A DNA stretch of 64,000 bases, from assembly GCA_009741485.1 (NCBI GenBank), contig CM019216.1:53206512-53270511 (forward strand), read 5' to 3'. The translations under genes were made by a program, and so were the position numbers. The stretch comes from Malurus cyaneus samueli (Eukaryota; Chordata; Aves; Passeriformes; Maluridae). Every line of letters starts with the position of its first letter. The first letter of the stretch is position 1. Below are positions 26,468 through 37,476 of the stretch, piece by piece. The notes beneath the pieces were generated by a model. The model was not told the DNA's origin, ran no database searches, and saw only the letters and a list, made by a program, of their open reading frames with translations.

Positions 26468-27388
26468 TGTGTTTTTATTTTTTAAGATTTCTCCTTTTGT
26501 TTCCTTTCTTGGGGAATTTTTCTTTCCCATTTTGTTGCTGGGATACACTGATTGCCAGATCATCCTTTTGATGGCTGGCGATTAGTAAAGACAATAAGAC
26601 CTATGCCCCACCTAAACGATCTTGCTAAGTACTGGGAGGGGGTATGAGTGTGTGTGGTGGGGGGTAACTTCACTTCCTGCACTGCTTGGCTGGGACAAGG
26701 AGGTCGACCTGCTAGCTGCGGGGGAGAGTTGGCCTGCCTTTCTCTGCAGAGCTCAGCATCTCCGCTCGTTAATTCCTGTTTGCTGCACGGTGATCTTCTC
26801 CCCTGTGCCTTGCCGGGGACCTCTGCGATTTCAGCTTCAGGGGTGAGCTCTGCTCCATCCCTTCTCGCAGCCGTGGGATTCTGCTCGTCTTTTTGCCATC
26901 CTGGGGTTTCTTGCTGTCCAGAGGAGCACCGAGAACGGCGTTTCCCCTGTGAGTTTTGCAGAGAAACTTTTCTCCATCCATCTCTGCCGTTCTGTGTCCA
27001 CCATTGGCCACATGGGAGATCTGAACCAGCGGGACTCGCGCCACCGCGTCCCCTGCAGCTGCTGGGGAATCGCTGCACCCACCCTGCCCAGCCGGGAACC
27101 AACAGCGCCCCTGCCGACTGGGACTGTAACTGCACCAAAGGGGAGGCTGTGTCTCTGTAAGGCTGTTACTGGGTTTGGGACTGGGCTGGTTGTTGCTATT
27201 GTTATTGTTACTTGTTTCACCTTGTTATACATATTAGTAAAAACTGTTATTCCCTTTTACCCATATTCTTGCCTGAAAGCCCATGATTTTTAAAGCCATA
27301 ATAATTCGGAGGGAAGGGGGGTCATATCCACCACTCCAAGGGGGGCCCCTCTCTTCATTGGCAAACACCTGTCTTTCAAACCAAGACA
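26468..27388 (+). mobile_element. ERV LTR (family copy 2), probable solo LTR
   Basis: It aligns with the LTR at 29981-31000 and, more weakly in its middle, with 540-1383. It has CCCATTTTGTTGCTGGGATA, GTGAGTTTTGCAGAGAAAC, CATATTAGTAAAAACTG, CTTGCCTGAAAGCCC and the end AAACCAAGACA. No retroviral coding sequence is next to it, so it is most likely a solo LTR left by recombination between two LTRs. I could not find a clean target-site duplication; the 5' edge is diverged. Long GC-rich open frames on both strands (for example 26560-27138 minus and 26648-27160 plus) lie wholly inside it and are not taken as genes. Confidence 0.82.
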
Positions 27389-27592
27389 CCTCCCTGTAAG
27401 CAGGGGCTGGATCTTTGTTGTCTTTGTTGGCCTTTTGCCATTGTGCTCCTTAGGCTTCCTGGAGACAAGGGGCAGCCCTGTAAGGACGGTTGCAAGCCCC
27501 TGTCTCCACACCTGAGGGGGAAACGGAGCTCTCCCAGCCCCCAGCCCCCACTGTAGGCAGGGCAGGGCTTTTCCCCCACCCCGGCAACTGCA

Positions 27593-27857
27593 CAGTGCTA
27601 TTCTGTGCCGAGAACCCTTTAGCATGTGTACAAGTATTTTGGAACAAATGAACAAGTATTTCGGAACTGATGCTGTAATTTGTGCAAAGCTCAGTATGTA
27701 CCAACTTTGCGTGGCCTGGAGCACAGTGGCTAATTGCAATTCTCACTGGTGATTGAGTGTTTTGAAATGGCGTGCACAGATATTAAATTCCTACTGTGTA
27801 ACACTGGTTTTCCTGTTCCTTTTCCAATTAAGGCACCTCTCATGCCTCAACTCTGGC
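27593..27857. repeat. Unclassified dispersed repeat, copy B
   Basis: Partner of 24051-24317, from CAGTGCTATTCTGTGCC to CATGCCTCAACTCTGGCT. It lies about 200 bp after LTR copy 2. On the minus strand both copies translate to related strings (LSFAHITASVLQSLF in copy A, LSFAQITASVPKYLF in copy B), which may mean coding origin or simply shared ancestry. Confidence 0.75.
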
Positions 27858-29008
27858 TGTCACAATTCCAGCCAACATGCATGAGGTCTCCTGTGCATTT
27901 GCATTTTCACTCTAGTTTCTAACCCTCTGTACAAAGTCTAGTAAGTCCAGACTGATGGTTTTTTCCCGTTTCCAAAATACCTATATGACTTGTTGCTGGA
28001 GTGACCATACTTGGAATTAAAGGAAACATCTCTCATGTAAAGGGGAGATGTCCAACTTTCCTCATCCAATTCATAATCCACTCTGCCCGCAGAATGCTTT
28101 ATCTTCTGTCAGGTGAAAAGTGATGCCGAAGGATGAATGATACTTTTGGGCCCCAGAATTTCCTTCACTTATTTCTTTCATACTCTATATTTTTATCACA
28201 CGAGTAATTCTTATCCCAGTGACGTAAGTTTTAGGAAGTGTTATGTGAGAAGAGATGGTGGAGAGATTAAGTGAGAGATCAAGGTAGTCTTGATTGTGTT
28301 CAGGAAGCTGAAGAGATTCCTGTCTTATTTCTGGGTCAAATCTCCAAAGCTGCATGAAATTAACACCCTCTCTCACTCCCTTGCCCAATAAACATTGTGT
28401 TTCCCTTCAGCAATATCCCCATGTAATTCCTTTGCCAGGTGCTCTTGGCTGTAGCTATGGCCAACCTTTAATTTGTATTTAAATTAACATGTGAATTTAA
28501 GTCCTGACCCAGGATTTATGGCCTCACTATATACAATCCCAGGGTGCTCCTTCTAGGCATTAAATTGCCATAAGACCAAAATCCTGGTGTGAAAGGACTT
28601 CCCAGTGTAGAAAAGACAGCATGGATTGACCTAGTAAAAGGAAGCACCAGTCCTAATGAATAACAGCTCCAACAGTCTTCCTGAGAGAATCTGAGACCAT
28701 GTTCTCCATGTACTGGACTGAATGCGCAGAAATCCACATTAGTTGCTATCACACCACCTCCTACAGCCACATCCACTGCTATTCCTGTATATAGTTTTGT
28801 GCTAATAAGCAATATACTTGCTGTATCATTTCTTCCAGACCTTGGGAAAAACTTGCTTTTCTTTGAGATGTGATTAGAATAGCATGGATAAGAAAACATA
28901 ATGGTGACTGGGACGTGACTATCAAACCCATGAGTGTTTTACATGCAAATAGGAACCGAAGCTCTTGATCAGTAGCTGTAAGGCAGAAGGAAAATGCTCA
29001 GGGATAAT
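27858..29008. other. Non-coding, no feature recognised
   Basis: No supported gene or repeat. A CCCAATAAACATTG motif occurs near 28384 without other gene-end evidence. Confidence 0.45.
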
Positions 29009-29402
29009 AGAGTCACAGAATCACTTAGGTCAAAAAAGACCTCTGAGTCCATTGAGTCCAGCCTGTGTCTTATCATCACCTTGCCAACCGCACCATGGCG
29101 CTTAATGCCACATCCAGATGTTTCTTGAACCCTTCCAGGGATGGTGAGTCTCACACCTCCCTGGGCAGTCTATTGCAATACCTGGCCACCCTTTTCTAGA
29201 AGAAATGCTTCCTGGTGTCCAATCTGAACCTTCCCTGGTGCTGCTTGAGAATATGTCCTTTTGTCCTGCCACTATGTCCTGCTCTTGTCTGTGCCTCAGA
29301 GAAGAGACTCACGCCACACCTGGCCTCACCCTCATTCCAGGTAGCTGTGGAGTGATAAGGTGTCCCCTTACTCTCCTTTTCTTCAGGCATAGAAGCAGTC
29401 AA
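29009..29402 (-). mobile_element. CR1 LINE 3' end (minus orientation)
   Basis: The plus strand shows TAGAGTCACAGAATCACTTA, then GAGTCCATTGAGTCCAGCC, CTTGAACCCTTCCAGGGATG and CCCTGGGCAGTCTATTGCAA, followed by sequence ending CTCTCCTTTTCTTCAGGCAT. This is a diverged CR1 3' region in reverse complement. Confidence 0.88.
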
Positions 29403-29701
29403 AGACCAATGCAAAACAGGCCTGGCTACTGGTGTGGCTTAGGGAACCATGTTGGATTCAGCACTTGGATGCAAAGTGCTTTGTGTCTTCACAATACTGG
29501 ACAGCAGTCTGCAACCTGAGGTCAGAGCACACTTGCTGCAAGGTTCTTCAAAACCACCACACATTATGTTATTGACCTTTGCCCCATGCTGACACCCTGT
29601 TATCAAAAAATGGGTTCTCCATAAAATTGAAAGGGAAAGCATTAAAAGGAGACGCATCATGATTTGTATCCTTCTCATTACCATTGGGGTCCCGTCTTGA
29701 T

Positions 29702-29791
29702 CTGGTGCAAACCAGTAGCCTGCAGAGCACTCTCACTTACCTGATCTAAAACTGGTGCAAACCAGGAGCCTGCAGAGCACTCTCACTTTCC
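29702..29791. repeat. Tandem duplication, 50-bp period x 2
   Basis: The block CTGGTGCAAACCAGTAGCCT...AGAGCACTCTCACTT starts at 29702 and recurs at 29752 with one or two changes over about 40 bp. Confidence 0.9.
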
Positions 29792-29973
29792 TGCTTGTAG
29801 CCCTTCAGGCTGTTCTGCAGGCTTGTGCTGGGGCACAGACACCCCACAGCTCTGCACTCTCTGCTCCACACCATGCCTCTCATTGTTCTTAGCCTCTGTA
29901 GAGTTTACAAGTCTGTAGCCATAGCTGTGGATCTGGAGTCAGGAGGGACAGACCCTATGTGCCTTCAGGACAG

Positions 29974-29980
29974 TTACCAT
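29974..29980. repeat. 5' copy of target-site duplication (TTACCAT)
   Basis: TTACCAT directly precedes the LTR at 29981 and is repeated exactly at 31001-31007 directly after it. Confidence 0.7.
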
Positions 29981-31000
29981 ATGTTGGGGGTTAATATTTC
30001 TCCTTTTGTTTCCCTTGGAGAATTTTCTTTCCCATTTTGTTGCTGGAATACACTGATTGCCAAGTCATTCTTTTGATAGCTGGGTGATTGGGGAAGACAA
30101 AAGAAGGTGCTAGGCCCTGGGTGGGGCAGAATGGTCTCCCCAGGCACTACTCGTGCCTGTCAGTTTTTTCATTTTACTCTCTTTGGAGAGAGGGAAGTTC
30201 ATGTGGGACTTTTGGGCTCAGGCAGGGTGTGTGTTATGTGTGGTGGGCGGGGAGCAGAGGTATCTTCACTTCCTGCCCTACTTGGCTTAGGGAAGGACGG
30301 TGGACCTGCTGCCTGCGGGGGAGAGCTTGCCTGTTGCTGCTGCAGAACCCAGCATCCTGCCATCTGTTCCTGTTTGCTACACTGTGATTTTCTGTCCCTG
30401 TGTCTTGCTGGGACCCCTGTGATTCCAGCTACAGTGGTCCAGTTCTGATCCATCTCATCTACAGCTGTGGGATTCTGCTCATCTCTTTACTCATCTGGCT
30501 GTTCTGAGGTTTCTTGCTCTCCAGAAGGCGCACCGGGATTGGCTTTTCCCCCATGTGAGTTTGTAAAGCAACATTTTCTCCATCCATCTCTGCTGGTTTG
30601 GGCCTGTCCTTGGCCACATGGGAGATCTGAGGCAGCTGGGACCCGTGCCACAGCGCCCCCTGCAGCTGCCGGGGAATCATCGCACCCGCCCTGCCCGGCC
30701 GGTAGCCAACAGCGCCCCTGCCGACCGGGACTGTAACTGCACCAAAGGGGAGGCTGTGCCTGTGAAGCGGTAGCTGGGTTTGTGGCTGGATTGGCTGCTC
30801 CTATTGTTGCTACTTGTTTCAATTTCACCTTGTTATACATATTAGTAAAAACTGTTATTCCCTTTTTATCCATATCCTTGCCTGAAAGCCTGTGGTTTCA
30901 AAGTTCTAATAATTTGGACGGAAGGAGGGAGTCATATCCACTGCTCCAAGGGGGGTCCCTGCCTTCATTAGCAAACACTTGTTTTTCAAACCAAGACACC
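29981..31000 (+). mobile_element. Solo ERV LTR (family copy 3) flanked by a target-site duplication
   Basis: It begins ATGTTGGGGG, ends CCAAGACACC and aligns with LTR copies 1 and 2 (CCCATTTTGTTGCTGGAATA, CTGATTGCCAAGTCATTCTT, CATATTAGTAAAAACTGTTA, CTTGCCTGAAAGCC, CTCCAAGGGGGGTCCCTGCC). The 7-bp repeat TTACCAT on both sides marks the integration site (6 bp is usual for class II elements, so one base may belong to the LTR or be chance). No gag, pol or env is adjacent. This is the longest of the three copies and keeps segments missing from copy 1. Confidence 0.88.
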
Positions 31001-31007
31001 TTACCAT
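31001..31007. repeat. 3' copy of target-site duplication (TTACCAT)
   Basis: Exact match to 29974-29980 at the other edge of the solo LTR. Confidence 0.7.
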
Positions 31008-31546
31008 CATTCTCTTGAACTCCTGAAAGTCAGAGGTAAAGCCTGACTCTCCTCTCCTTGTGCTTTGCTTTGCATTCTCCTTTCTGCCCTGTAAAGGTGA
31101 GGTACAAGGTCAGGAGATGCACAGGACACTGTCCCCCTTGTAAAACAGGGCTGGAGATGGCCACCTGGGTACCAGCGTGTGAGGGGGCTGGATTTATCTT
31201 CCCTCTTTGGAGGCAGACCCTGAGCAAGGGATTTTTCCATGGGGCAGCCAGCAGCCCCTCGTACCATCCATGAACTCATCTCACTGGCATAGGTTCCCCT
31301 CCATCCTGGGCCCCAGCTCCTCACCACAGGAGCACCCACCAGGGGTGCATCAGTTCTGTCCCCCAGGACACACTGTGCCAAAATCCTAAACCCTGTGCTT
31401 CAGGCACAGCCAGGGGTTGTTTTTTTGATCCCTTTTTTCCTTTTTAATTCAAACACCACAGAGTTGGCAAAGTATCGGCTTACAGACACAGAGGGGCCAC
31501 TGCTGTAAAAATAGCTGGGTGATGCCAAGTTCCTGCAGGGCTGTTG

Positions 31547-32026
31547 TCAAAATGTTTGACACCATGAAGCGCCCCAGCAGAGCAGGCTGCACACCTCCCT
31601 CTGGAATAAGGGATGGTACAAAATAACTCCGTAGGAAAGACACTTATCAATCAGCTCACACCCAAAAATTTCATACAGCTTCACCAACTTCAGCACATCA
31701 TGCCAGTTTACCATCTGTAAGGCCAAGCAGCACACCTGACCAAAAGATCTGAGGCCCAAGGTGGGTGAGGGTCCCTGTATGTAGAGCGTACAAGGCATAG
31801 AGGTTTGGGTGTCCCAGGAATGGATCCCAAACTCCCAGCAAATCAAGCAAGGTATCATCCAATGACTGTACTTTAAATGTTCACTTTCCAGATCTACACA
31901 GCCTCCTGGCAGTGAGTAATGTAATAACTTCCAGACATCAGATCTTTTCTCTGTGGGACCTTCTGCTTTGAAAGAATTGTGCTGAATCTTAAACCAAAAA
32001 GAGGAGGAACAAGTGGTTGAGCTCAC
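31547..32026 (-). other. Orphan open reading frame, 159 codons, unassigned
   Basis: One of the longer open frames outside the LTRs. It has a protein-like composition (for example NWHDVLKLVKLYEIFGCEL near residues 107-125), and a second minus frame overlaps its end (31449-31643). I recognise no domain, no splice context and no family. A frame of this length is expected about once or twice by chance in 64 kb on both strands, so coding status is doubtful. It could be a relic of a retrotransposon or pseudogene, or just chance. No promoter or poly(A) evidence was found. Confidence 0.2.
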
Positions 32027-33141
32027 CTATGCATACAGGAATGACTTACTGTATGAAGATGAAAAGGAAGAAGAGACAGAAGCACGTGGGTAATTACACA
32101 AAGAGTATAAAGGTTTACAGGAATACACAGATGAACTAGGAGATCACAATCAAATCACAAGATCAGAGAAGAAACATAATTTGTGGAAATAAAGATAAGC
32201 ACAATAAAGAGTGACTGGGCAAAAAGTAAATGACAGAAAGAACATGTTGAAAAGCTATGAAACATACAGAATGTCCCTTGATGCATCTTATGTTGGTGTA
32301 TTTATCAACTATAAGTGGTGATTAGGAGCAGAGATCCACTGCACGGAAAGGGAGAAAGCTCAGCTACTCTTTTCATGCAAAAATGTGCTGGTTCTTCCCC
32401 TGTAGAGCTTTTTTCTAAGTATCTGAAGCAGTCTGTTTGGGACAGCTGCTTCTCAGTGGCCACGTGGATAAAATGTGCATGTGTGTGACATTATTTCCAT
32501 TTACCAGCAGCAGCAGGCAAATGGTTTCATTTCTGCTGTCCAGATGGAGATGTGGGAGCCAGGCTTACCCTCCATCTCTCTGCATCAGACTGTCTGGTTA
32601 GGGCAGACAATTACAGCGGGCATCTGAAGGTGTCCAGCTCTCCTCCTGTCTTCTAGCTTGTGTAAGATGATACTCGCAGCTGGGTCAGGCTTCAGGACAA
32701 CTTCAATGAAAAACAAATTTATGACAGCAGGTTTGAATGCATGCTGAGCTTCTGGCTTTCCAACACATTCTCCTGAATGTTTAAATAATTATGGGGAAAA
32801 CAGTCTTATGAGCTGAAAGGAAGAGATAATGAGCTACAACACTGTTGATTGCCATAAGGACCCATCGTCCTTTGATGGACTAGTTTCTCCCATCTACTTG
32901 CAGAGATAGGCTTTCTGGAATGGAAATGACTGCAGTCCAGTCTTTCACTTGTTTGATAAAATGAGAATAAATATCTCACAGCCAGTAGGTCTTTCCAAGA
33001 TTCATTCTGTCATTATTGTCCTTTCCAGTGCAGAGGGGTGAAGTATTATGATATAGACTGGGTGAGATTTTCCTTAAATCTCCAATCTATGCTTGCTTTC
33101 CAAATCACAATACTTTCCAAATCTTACCTGCTGTCGCCTAA
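32027..33141. other. Non-coding, no feature recognised
   Basis: AT-rich intergenic sequence with no gene or known repeat. Confidence 0.45.
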
Positions 33142-33298
33142 ATTTTTCTTTTTTTCTTCTCTTTTTCTTTTTTTTTGTCTTTTTTTTTCTTTTCTTTTTT
33201 CCCATTTCCTTCAATTTTTTCTTTTCTTTTCTTTGTGTTTTCTTTTTGAACTTATCTTTTTCTGTTTCTTTTAATTTTTCTTTTCTTTTTCTTTTTTT
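33142..33298. repeat. Polypyrimidine low-complexity tract (TTTTC-rich)
   Basis: About 157 bases almost entirely T and C, with (TTTTC)n-like units, directly followed by GCAG. It is a degenerate simple repeat (A/G-rich on the minus strand). Plus-strand frames of repeated F and S across it are artefacts. Confidence 0.9.
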
Positions 33299-33302
33299 GC
33301 AG

Positions 33303-36300
33303 TGGTGGTAAAATGTTCCTTTGATTGATAGCAGAACTCAGACTCCATCAAGGTTCAAGCCACAAATTCCCGGTGGCAGCCAAAACCACTGAGTGAGGGA
33401 GCCCAGCTTGAAAGGATTTAGGGGAGAGTGGTTCTGGGAACTCAGATTTTAGATGCCTGGAAGATGCTGGGAATGCAATGCAACTCAAGATGTCATGAAT
33501 TGTGCTTCAGAGGAGGGAAGCTGGAAGATCATTGATTCTGGTAGTAGGGGATAAAAACAATTAAATTGTTTTACATATCAGTCTGAAATGCAATCCTAAA
33601 GCTAAGAAATCCCATTCTAGAATCCATCCCCATATCTTGACAGGGAGCTGTCACTGCACAGTTCTCGCACCCCTGTATGGCCAAGTGCAAAAAGAAAAGT
33701 TTGGGAACAGTCGAAACATTTGGACACTCTGACATCCCAAGGATTTCCGTTCTAGCATTTGAAATGGCATTCTCTTTTGAAAGATTTGTTAAGTTATTTG
33801 AGAAGAATAAGAATTTGGAAACATTTTTAAAAGGTCAAAATCAAAGATTTGGAAAATAGAGAATCCAGTTGCTCAGTGTGAAATGCTAATTTCCTTTGGA
33901 ATTATTATGTATAATTTTTCTTTTTTTTCCAGTACATCAACATTTTTTCTTTTCTGGTCAGAAAAGAATGTCAGATCCTGACAATCCTTGTGGGGCTGGA
34001 GGAACCTCTCCCACCCAGCCCATTTGTGCACACTTCATTCATATCAGGAAAGGGCCCTTGGACCACAAACCAGCTGAGCAATTTGCTTCCAAAAGGAAAC
34101 CACCACCAGAGTAGAAAAAGATGCTGAGAACAAAAGTTATTGTTTAATGTCTTAAAGAAAATGAGTGTTGAAAACAGCTTCCAGTGTATTCCATTTCCTA
34201 CAGCCTTCTCATTTGAAAACAAGGATTCTACTCTTTCTGTTCCACAGGGTTGACCTAAATTTTATCTTTCTCCCACTTACGTGTCACCTAAATTCTACCA
34301 ACTTTACAGTCCAAGCAGTTTCTCTGACTTTCCTTGTCAGGGCCACAGAGCAGGGACACATTTGTCAGCCACTCTACAAAGCACAGCAGGCTGCTGCTCC
34401 TGGATGCAGGCACTACACCAATACAGATAATAAACAAAGGGGAACATGCCAAGCCATACAAGAGTTAGAACTTTGAAGTTTTCTCTCTCTGTTTTTCTCA
34501 TGTAGCTATTTAGAAGTTAATATTCTTGCTGCTCACTAAATATCCTCAGCTCAGCAGAGATGTAGAGCTGCTGAAGATGCTTAAAGCAAGGAGAAATTGT
34601 TTGCCTAACAGATGCAGAACTTCCTTTATTGGTTTTGATCATTTCAGTCAAGAAAAGAATATCAAATCATTGAAGTCTGAAACTGGTAATAAACCTTACC
34701 ACATTTGGATTCTAAAATATAAGAGGAGGCCTGCATCTCCAATCATTCAGCAATTTGTCTTCAGACTAAATGTGTTTGTTTTCCTTGGCCTTATTCTTAA
34801 GACATCTGTATTATGAAAAGTGATCCTCTGACAACGGGGGATTCCTAAGGTATTGGTGATGCCCTCTCTCTGACCCTGTGGAGTCTGGGATATCTCTTGG
34901 CTTCACCAGCCAAGCCATCAGTAAATGCAGGCTGAATTACCCTTCCTTTGTTCTCATTGTGCATCTAATGAAGGACACAGTGAAGTATTGACCTCTTTCC
35001 AAGGAAATATTTTAGCCATTTAAGGTGGGGAGAACAGAGGGAAATTATTTTGTTTGTTCTAAAAGAAATATCAGGTTGACAAATTTCTTTAACACTGACA
35101 AGCATGTGTTTCTTTCCCATTTTATTTTTGAAGCTTGCTAAAAACTTTGTGACTGCACATCCATTGCTCACAGTGATGTTAAAGGCAAGCAGTGCTCCAG
35201 GCTGAAACCTCATCCAGCCAAAAATATGGAAAATCTCCTATGAACAGGAGCAAGAACAAGATTTTACCCCTAAGTTTTGTGGTCAAAATTTTTCCAAATT
35301 CCAAAATTTAACTCTCCAGCATAAGATCCTTATCTGGACTAGATCAAGCACAACAGGGAAAATTCAGACAAGTTGCTCCCAGATCTTAAAGTGGGGCAGA
35401 AATACCCTCAAAGGTCACAGGCTGACACAGAGATGCTACAAGGGGATTTTAAAGCAGCAGAGCAATAAAAAGCTGCAGGAGGCTCTCAGGAGTAGAAGTG
35501 GTTCTGGAGGTGGTCAGAGAAGGGCAAGATGAAGACATTTGTCTGAACTGCGTGAGACTGCAGATTGAAATTCGGTGAAAGTTCAGAGCTGTGCTGCCTT
35601 TATCCAAACCAGATTTCCTAGCTTCACTCTCTGTGTGCAGGATTATTTTTCAGTTATAATTTCCTAGCTTTCCTGTTGCTGTACACAATTGCTACAAGGA
35701 ATGCTCAGCTATTTTCAGAACTTTGTGCTTAATAACCAGGGTGGATTTTTGAGGAGGCCATGACTTTGTCTGCCCAATGTGCAGTGTAACACAGTTGGAA
35801 TAGGTCTGGGAGTGCATCAGTGCTGAGGACCCACCTCACATCACTCAGCTCCCCTCCAGCCTGATTCAGATGCCCATGAGGATGTGGCACATGATACTGG
35901 GACCACTCTCACCCTGGATTCACCTACCAGGAGCCCAGGCTGCTATTAGGACATTAACGATTGGCAACTCCAACTATTTTTTCCAGAAGCCACAGCAAAC
36001 CATGCTGATCCAATCCAGCCAGAACACCTGGGAGTACAGAAATGAGTGTACAGGAAGTGGTTAACAATTAGTGAAACACTAAGCTGTTGTTGTTAAGAAA
36101 GGGAGCAGGAGAAAGCTTATTTTCAGTAACCTTTCCCTAATCAGTGCTAACAAGCTGAACTAAAAATGCATCAGCTCAGCTTGCACCTATTGGGATGTGA
36201 GTAACACCTGCCAGGATGATTGCAGTTCACCCAGCCTGCAAAACCTTAAATCACTGAATCTCTGGACTGAGCTGGAAGGGAGTCAGTAGTTCAGGCTCAT

Positions 36301-37017
36301 TTTAATTGTAATTTATATAACTTTCTGCTTGGAGGAACAGGCACCTAAAAGGGAACACACTGAAACCCTGTCCTTTCTCTGATCCCTGACCCATCTCTAG
36401 CCTTTCAGGGATGACAGATACAGATAGTTCAGTGGAACATGGAGCTATTCCGCAAGAGCGCAGTGCTGCACGGACAAATTCGCCATCTTTGGGGGCAATT
36501 CTTGCAATGCTTGGTGTTCTGCTTGCCCTCTAACTTCTGAAATCAAAGTAGCAGAAGTGTATGAGGGATATTCCGTTTTTTGAGCCCAGCTTTTGCAATC
36601 TCGTGGGAAACATTGTGAGAGCAAAATGCTCCAACTCAAGAATATAAATGAACTCTAAATTTGTTGTTTCAAAAAGTGCTTAATTTATACAACTGTCTTT
36701 GGAGTGTGAAACAGACTAACACTTGGTGATTTTGTGTGAGTTGCAATATTTAAATAGCACACTCTTAGGTTAAGGGCTAGCCTAAACTCTTCTCACTTTC
36801 CAATCTCTCTTCTAAATTGAGTCTTTGCATATGCTTGTGGTCTCCTTGTGCAGGAACAGATTCTCATCTCCGAAAAAAGTTCAGAATATTTATCTTGAAT
36901 GACCTGAAATAATTTCTGGGATCCATAAAGGCATAGCTCCTCCAGTTAAGTTGGAAATTTCTTAAATAGAAATGTTTCATGATCTAAGCCTGAAAATGCC
37001 CATAAGTAAATAAATCA
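33303..37017. other. Non-coding, no feature recognised
   Basis: About 3.7 kb with only short overlapping open frames and no recognisable family. Confidence 0.45.
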
Positions 37018-37476
37018 TGAAATCACAGAATATGCTGAGTTGGAAGGGACCCATCAGGATCATCAAGTCCAACTCCTGGCCCTGTACACGACACCCCCAG
37101 AGCCACACCCTGTGCCTGAATGAATTGTCCAAATGCTTCTTGAACTCTGCCAGGCTGGTGCAGTGACCACTTTCCTGGGGAGCCTGTTCCAGGTCTCAGC
37201 CACCGTCTGGGTGAAAAACCTCTTCCTGGTGTCTATAGCAAAACCTCCTCTGACTCAGCTTCACGCTGTTTCCTCAAGTCCTGTCACTGGTCAACGAGAG
37301 GATGTAAGGATATTGAAGACCATAATGTGATCTCCCCTCAGATTTTTCTTCTCTGAAACAAAGACTGAACAAACCAAGTGATCTCAGTCACTCCTCATAC
37401 AACTTCCTCCTTCCTGCCCTTCTTGAAAACCAGGACAGTGTTCACCAGCTTTCAGTCAGGCAGGACCTCTCCAACT
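37018..37476 (-). mobile_element. CR1 LINE 3' portion (minus orientation)
   Basis: AAATCACAGAATATGCTGAG, GTTGGAAGGGACCCATCAGG, AACTCCTGGCCCTGTACACG, GTCCAAATGCTTCTTGAACT and TGGGGAGCCTGTTCCAGG form the reverse complement of CR1. The right part (CTTCTTGAAAACCAGGACAG, AGGCAGGACCTCTCCAAC) extends into ORF2 sequence. Confidence 0.92.

Noticed and set aside
26560..27160. Long open frames on both strands (192 aa minus, 170 aa plus)
   Set aside because: They lie wholly inside LTR copy 2, overlap each other, and have equivalents in the other copies only because of GC-rich sequence; no domain is recognisable.
30088..30873. Frames of 84-128 codons on both strands
   Set aside because: Inside the solo LTR; mutually overlapping, no domain.
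33038..33311. Phe/Leu-rich putative membrane proteins
   Set aside because: Translation of the T/C simple repeat.
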